Shown piece after piece: positions 58,530 through 64,000 of a DNA stretch of 64,000 nt (positions are counted from its first letter, which is position 1; each line of letters opens with the position of its first letter). The translations under genes were made by a program, and so were the position numbers. Under the pieces are notes generated by a model. That model ran no database searches, had not been told where the DNA came from, and worked only from the letters and a program-made list of their open reading frames with translations. The stretch comes from Adiantum capillus-veneris. Lineage: Eukaryota; Streptophyta; Polypodiopsida; Polypodiales; Pteridaceae. The stretch covers positions 73,391,912 through 73,455,911 of the forward strand of contig CM043963.1 of assembly GCA_014529385.2 (NCBI GenBank), given 5' to 3'.

Positions 58530-58626
58530 CATGAAGTTGTCAAACCCTCCTCCAAGGGTCCCTCTCTCGATGGCGAGAGAGGTCTATGCTATTGATTGCA
58601 CAATCTGATACAAGGGGCTGATGCAA
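58334..58626 (-). repeat. Truncated 5' LTR of gypsy #1 (293 of 1,150 bp)
   Basis: It matches 19859-20152 of the 3' LTR, including gagagaggtctatgctattg. Similarity ends abruptly at 58626, where Penelope-like coding sequence begins, so the outer 850 bp were lost by recombination or deletion. Confidence 0.88.
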
Positions 58627-58627
58627 T

Positions 58628-60595
58628 GGGTAAGATCTGTGACACACACACTTTGTATGCTAATTGTGTAGGGAAATTTATGGCTGCTTGTATGAAAGAT
58701 ACTTGGTGTCTTGGTAATGCATCTTTTTTCCATGCTGTTTTCGTAGTATATTCCCCGATAAAAGGTCTTTGTAGAATTATATTTGTGTTCAAATATGTAG
58801 AACCAAGCCTTGTATGAGTTGGTTTTACTAAAATGATATCCAATGGATATATTGTAAAGGGGTCCTCAGGGGACAAAGGTTTGTTGTGATTCATGCACTG
58901 CGTAATATATGTGTTATTAACGAATAGAAGATCATCCATATACCGATTAGAATGTATAAAAGCTAAAAGCATATCATATTTATTGAGTCTAGATATTTTT
59001 CTAACGTATTTGAGCTCAAACCAAGCAAGGTATAGATTGCACCATAAAGGAGAACATGAGTATCCCATTGGGATTCCTTTAGTTTGTCGGTATATATCCG
59101 ACCCTAACTGTGAGAAGCAATTGTCTAACACAAAGCTATTTAAAGCATCAAAGAATTCAAAAGACCATTTAACTTCTGATTTCTTTTTCATAAGGTTGAT
59201 TTTGCTTCTAGATGGTTTAAAACCTTTATAACCTTGAGTAGTTATTAATCTTTTAATGTTTCTCAAAGAATCCATCAGGCTATGTTTTCCATGGTGAGGA
59301 ATTTCTTCATAACAATCTTTAATATCATATGTATGCATAGAATAAATAATTTTGGGAAGGTTTATTAAATCTTCGTATTGGTTGTTAATGATCCAATACG
59401 CATTTGTATTAACCTTTGAGAATGTTTGAAGGTTTTTTTGAAAGTTCTCGGTATATTCAATAAGCCCATTAGATAAACCTTGCAAAAAATTAGTGATCAT
59501 ACTAGCCATAGGGAGAAAACACAATCATGGGCATTTGTTATTCAACGAAATTTTGATTTGTAAATTTTATAGTTTCCATAATGTAGGGAAGGCCTTTATT
59601 AGGAGAAGGTATAACATTAAACTCCTTGCATCGTGAATTAATGAGTGAGATAATGGATTATTGCATTCGTGTATAAGCATGAACTTTGAAGAATTCAATC
59701 TGTTCTTTGCATGCAATCTAATGATTCACTTACAAATAAAGACAGGAGTTTGGACTGATTTGTCCAAACCACATATACAAATATGCTTTTGGATAAATTC
59801 TAATTCATCTAAGATATCATTTTCCATGAACCAAAGAATTTTTTTATGCCTATAGTTTGGGAAGGTAGATTGGAAGGTTTTTTCTAATCTTTCTTCAATT
59901 AATTGGAAATGAGATGGTGTACAATTCATATTTAGCAATTGGCTTAATTTTGTCCAATCTTTCTTGAACTCGGCCTTAACTGAATGTAGATGCACAGGGA
60001 CAAGGGGGGTATGGTTAAGGCCTTTGGATACGTTATCCCTTAATGTGTGGTGTCTAATGAAAGTTGGCTGAGTAGTAAGAACATGCTCACCAAGATGGCT
60101 AGAACTTTCCAAGAAGTTTTTAAATCATTTTTGGGTATGGCATACACAAGGTTCACTAAGATCAAAAGGTTCCGCAAAAGTGTCAAATGGTTTATATAAA
60201 TATTGGCCCATATAGTTCGTGTGCTTCCATCCAAATTTTATGTGAAATTGTTCAAGATTATTTTTGATACCAATATCCTTTAACAATTTCTCAAAAAACA
60301 TGTGGGGGTGCACAAACTCCATAGATTTATTAGTGAAAGTTAGGTGAATAAAATGATGTCTTCTTTTTTTACCTTGTTTAAACCATTGTAAATCATTAGT
60401 TCTAGTAATTAAATGTTGTACCTTGTTATCTGTTTTGTACTCTAGCATTCTTGGAGGTTCACCAAAGTCCTCAGATCCGAGAAATTGTCGAGGTTGTTTT
60501 GAAGATGATGTCGTATTGCTTGGTGTGCTAGCAATACGCTTTAGTTGTTTCCTACTTCTCGAGGGCTTGAAAATTGTGTCGATGGTCAGACCAAC
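58628..60595 (-). pseudogene. Penelope-like (PLE) reverse transcriptase, broken
   Basis: Three long pieces share one frame: 60595-60125, 60112-59726 and 59524-58628, separated by stops (TGA at 60125-60127; several between 59726 and 59525). The N-terminal part has C-V-C-H then H-V-L-T-T-Q and L-R-D-N-V-S-K-G-L-N-H, like the C-x-C...H-x-x-T...L-R...K-G-P-N region of Penelope RTs. The core shows Y-D-I-K-D-C-Y-E-E-I-P (motif A), K-G-I-P-M-G-Y-S-C-S-P-L-W (motif B) and R-Y-M-D-D-L-L-F (motif C, catalytic Asp pair). Family role: RT of telomerase-related retroelements, scattered in plants. The 3' end is cut at the gypsy LTR. No GIY-YIG domain is seen here. Confidence 0.65.
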
Positions 60596-60699
60596 TGGGT
60601 GATGTTGAACTCAAGAGAGGAATGGAGTTCCTGGTGTATATAATACTAAACCTTTTGCTGCATCAATCAAATGTTCATGAAGAGCATAAACAACCACTA

Positions 60700-62627
60700 C
60701 CGCATGTCAAACTCCAATGGGAAAGGATGTTACCCAGCAAATGAAGGCATATAATTGTGCGGGTCCAGAGGAATAAGGAAAGAACCTTGGGAGATTTTGA
60801 AATACAAACCATAGAAGGTGATCAAACCATATGATCGTTGTTGGGCAGCTTGAACCGGAGTTCTTCTTACAAGTGCACTTGATGAATGGTCTGTATGTGT
60901 TCCAACAATTCTTCAAGAACTTCCAAATGTTGTTCTTTCTCATTGAGTGATAATCCCTTTGTACGGGCCACCATGGAACCATTAGATCACTTTTACTGTT
61001 AATGTTTGACAGTTTTATCTGCTTTAGTGTATTGATCCTGTGATAGTAGATGCTTTGATTGAAGTGCCGATGTTTTGCATTGTTCTACCACATCAGGCAG
61101 TAGAGTACAAAGTAGAGCTAAAGAATCAATAGTGAAAGGAGCACATTGATTTAGTATCTCAAAATCCCAGATTTTGATTTCAAGATGAACATCGTCAAGC
61201 TCAATTTGTCTGAAAGGGAGTAGTGGAATGACTTCATAAAAATGTATGGGCATAGATCTGTCAATTTTTTGACAAGAAGGGTCATCAGTTAGGCCTAGGG
61301 CTTCCTTTTCTTCTTGATTTAAAAGCTCTAGATCCAAAAGAGGGATCACATTCTCTTTAGACTGTTTGATTGACAGAGGAAGGATAGGGAGATTATTGAT
61401 GAAATAAAGCTTATTAACTATGGAAGGTAGTGATGAGAAATAGAGGTCTAAATCAGAGCAATCTTGAGCATCAATAAAGCATAATATAATAAAAAAGAGC
61501 TTAGCGCATTAATTAGTTGTGCTCAATATTTTTTGGCGAGGGCTAAGAGTTTTAACCAATTATTAACAGAAGTTGTTTTTAAAGTTGAAAGCTCTTGCTC
61601 TTGTATTGCCTTTTTCTCATAGTCAAGAAGACTTTTATGAAAGTTAGTCCCCTTGAAGCAAGAGAACATGCAATGTGTACCAATAGGAGGGATATGAATC
61701 CTTTTATCGTCGGAATACCCAAAATGTGTAAGAGATACAATCCAGCCAACTTGAAGGATGTTTAAATAGACAAAATTATACACAGTGTAGAATGAAGGCA
61801 AGTTTAATATATGGTAGTTGTCCGACAAAGGACAACTCAAGAAATAAAAAGGGAGAGATTAAATTTGGTATCCCCTCTCAGAGAACCATATATTGACACT
61901 CGGCCAAATTATATAAGAAATAAAAGACAGTAGACAATAGCCAAAGACAAAATAGACAAAAGACAAAATTCATTATTTTTTGTTGGTACATCCGGTCCTG
62001 GTAGGAGAATGGGAAGACAAGTTTCCAAACAGTCTATTCTGCTTGTTATTGCTATCCCATAGCCCTAAACCCCTTCACTCTCCTTATATGCATTTTGAGT
62101 GAGTTTTTCTTTGCTTCTCTATCAAGGCATGATCCATTTTTTAAGGTTATTTTCTACAATAGGTTTGTTTGGTAGACTTTCCTCTACCATAATTTCAACT
62201 GGTACACTGGTTGTTTCTCGTTTAATGATGAAGACTAATTTGCATCCTTCCGAAAAATCACGTATGGCAGAGGGACGTGGCTTTCCATTGGATAGGTAGC
62301 ATCTCTTGCGAGTTTTTGGGATCGCATTCTCAAAGGATGGTATATCCTCCGTAGTTTGGTTGCCAATAGAAAGCATCATACCCTGTAGTAAAACTTCATA
62401 AACCAGATCTTGTCTATTAGTGGTCTATGTTAGATGCTAGCTCCTAAGAGTGGCTGGAGAAACCTAAGGAGGAAAGCAACATTTTCATAATGATTACATG
62501 TGAAATTGGAAACTCTACTCTCCAAGTGGATACAATGAGAGTCTAATAGGATAAAGATAGAGAGAGATAGAGAGAAAAAAAGATAGAAAAGGAGCTTCAT
62601 TTTGGGGTTATATAAAGGATAAGACAT
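60700..62627 (-). other. Coding-like minus-strand fragments upstream of the Penelope-like RT
   Basis: Open frames at 60982-60707, 61349-60999, 61840-61523, 62379-62122 and 62627-62430 have protein-like composition. One has a Cys cluster (C-T-C-K-K-N-S-G-S-S-C), and the last contains a hydrophobic, signal-like start (M-K-L-L-F-Y-L-F-F-S-L-S-L-S). None matches a family I know. Some share the RT frame, so they may be a decayed upstream part of the same element. The alternative is a separate decayed gene. Confidence 0.3.
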
Positions 62628-62636
62628 AGACTACTT

Positions 62637-63150
62637 GTATTTTGCCAAAATTTTGGCAGGGTTTCATTTGTAAGTAGACCTATTTTTCAAAAAGTAAACC
62701 GGCCCTCCTTTTTTAGGAGCCTCACATGAGGATTTTGTTTTAAATAATAAATCTAGAGCTACCCAACAAAGTATGTACGCAGTTTACAAGACACGGTTAT
62801 GTCAGACTTTTAAAACTTAGAAAATATTTTCTTTTTGTCAAAATTTTCCTAGAATTTTGTTTGTAATTAGACATGCTTTTCAAAATAAACATGCCCTCCT
62901 CTCCGAGGAGCCTCACATGAGGATTTTCTTTTCAAAAAAAGCCATTTTGGAAAACTTTCCTCAAAAAAGTATATCATAAGCATAAAAACAACTTTCTTTC
63001 CAAGTAATTAGGCTAATCCTTGAACGAGCATATTTTCTATCTTTTCTATTTTGCCAAAATTTTTGCTGAGTTTTCTTTGTAATTAGGTCAGTTTTTCAAT
63101 TTAAGCATGTCCTCCTCTCTGAGGAGCCTCACATGAGGATTTTCTTTTAA
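62637..63150. repeat. Three degenerate tandem copies, period about 200 bp
   Basis: The conserved core gaggagcctcacatgagg followed by atttt recurs near 62705, 62905 and 63120. Each core is preceded by a ttttg.caaaattttt and gtaa.tag block 50-80 bp upstream. The core can fold (CCTC...GAGG twice). Confidence 0.85.
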
Positions 63151-64000
63151 ATAAAAAATTGGAAACCTCTTCTTCAATGTGCATACCAGTCAACATACCG
63201 TTCCCACAATAACTTACTTTACAAGTTCTTAGTTCAATCTAAAAAACATAAAGCAGACCTTTTCCATTTTTTCAAGACCAATACTCAAAAGTAACTTTTG
63301 TTTACAAACAAAGAACTTATTCTAGATTTTGATTAAACATCCTCTTAGTAGACTGAAGGTTTACTTGAAAGCTCGGGGTCGTCATCCATATGCTTTGTGT
63401 TGAAACCGTGTCGAATGATTTCCGTTGTAAGGCTGCCAAAAAGACCATACAAGATGCTATTCCTTGAGCGGATATTTACCATTATGTGACATACATTCAA
63501 CCAGTGTTCAGATTATGTATTGTCCCAAAAAAAAACTTTTTGGTATATCATTTGTATGTTTATGGAATTAAAAACATATATCCAAGTATCTGTCCTACTA
63601 TGCTGACCAGTTTTTCATAACCTTAGTTTTGTTTTTGTTGAATGTTTTAATGGAAAATCAAGAGCTATTTCGTCCTTCTATTTGCTTGTTTTTTTATCAG
63701 ACCCATATACTGAGCCAGTGTATACTACCATGCAGATGAGATACTTCATAATATATTAAAAGCTTCCCAAAACTTTGTCTATATCTTTGAGCCTAAAAAC
63801 TCACATGGTTCATTCCATGCTAGCTGGTAGATTATATAGTGTTTTCAACCATGTGGTTTTTTTTCTTTTAGAGTTGTTTGTCCTCTTTTATGTTTTTATA
63901 TTCATACTCAACAGGTATAAGGACTGTTGTGCACAAAAGAGTCAATACATCTAGTTGAACACAATTTTTAAATTAAATGTGTATCATATTACTTTGGAAG
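63151..64000. other. No gene recognised (0.85 kb, A/T-rich)
   Basis: There are no long open frames, repeats or family matches visible on either strand. Confidence 0.5.

Larger units (their letters stand above)
19859..58626 (-). mobile_element. Ty3/gypsy #1, minus strand, disrupted by nested insertions
   Basis: Reconstructed order on the minus strand: 5' LTR fragment (58334-58626, also 47830-48025 and 53082-53277 in the other tandem copies), primer-binding site 47817-47829, leader 47326-47816, [small-LTR element 33983-47325], gag-pol remnant 31156-33982, [10-kb DNA transposon 21116-31153], C-terminal tail 21020-21115, purine tract 21009-21019, 3' LTR 19859-21008. Reading continues across the DNA-transposon insertion, and near-matching ATGAT/ATCAT duplications bracket the small-LTR element. 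Its own size without insertions is about 5.7 kb. The 5' LTR is truncated at 58626 against Penelope-like sequence. Confidence 0.85.

Overview
The window is plant nuclear DNA, most likely from a fern. The evidence is GT-AG introns, degenerate pentatricopeptide-repeat (PPR) modules of the kind abundant in ferns and lycophytes, and a dense pile of Ty1/copia, Ty3/gypsy, Helitron and Penelope-like elements. The species call is inference. I see no rRNA, tRNA or CRISPR, and almost nothing outside the transposable elements looks like an intact host gene.

Layout. 1-1902: 5' part of a minus-strand copia element with a 189-bp LTR. 3450-6201: decayed Helitron, followed by a broken GIY-YIG nuclease reading frame (7485-7810) and exon-like scraps. 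9340-12790: PPR pseudogene fragments. 12.9-14.35 kb plus 19801-19858: copia #1 remnant, split by copia #2 (14348-19800, target duplication AAAGC). 19859-58626: Ty3/gypsy #1 on the minus strand, blown apart by later insertions: a 10,038-bp DNA transposon (21116-31153) and a small-LTR retrotransposon (33983-47325), which itself holds Ty3/gypsy #2 (36720-46899). A 5.25-kb segment (42777-48025) covering parts of the last three elements is present three times in tandem, to 58529. 58628-60595: decayed Penelope-like reverse transcriptase. 62.6-63.15 kb: degenerate short tandem repeats.

Main discovery. The 10,038-bp element at 21116-31153 appears complete and young. It has 20-bp terminal inverted repeats (19/20) and a 2-bp GC target duplication. 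Removing it with one GC restores the frame of the gypsy protein it interrupted. It carries four uninterrupted genes in two convergent pairs. On the plus strand are a 415-aa protein with a BAH-like region and a 499-aa protein I do not recognise. On the minus strand are an 885-aa, four-exon transposase-like protein and a 298-aa histone H3-like protein. The transposase-like protein has the spacing of the RAG1/Transib catalytic core (D390, D493, C513-x2-C516, H775-x4-H780, E800). The histone-like protein begins with the exact H3 tail tip ARTKQTA and ends in a full H3 histone fold, separated by about 200 extra residues. Between the pairs, where transcription converges, lies a 503-bp-period array of long perfect-to-near-perfect palindromes. 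A plant cut-and-paste element that encodes its own H3 variant next to a RAG1-type core is, to my knowledge, undescribed.

How the parts may work together (inference): the 885-aa protein would cut at the terminal repeats. The H3-like and BAH-like proteins point to chromatin as the arena: incorporation into, or mimicry of, host nucleosomes at donor or target sites. The nested insertions give a relative clock: copia #1 first; then gypsy #1 and copia #2 into it; then the small-LTR element and the DNA transposon into gypsy #1; then gypsy #2; then the tandem triplication.
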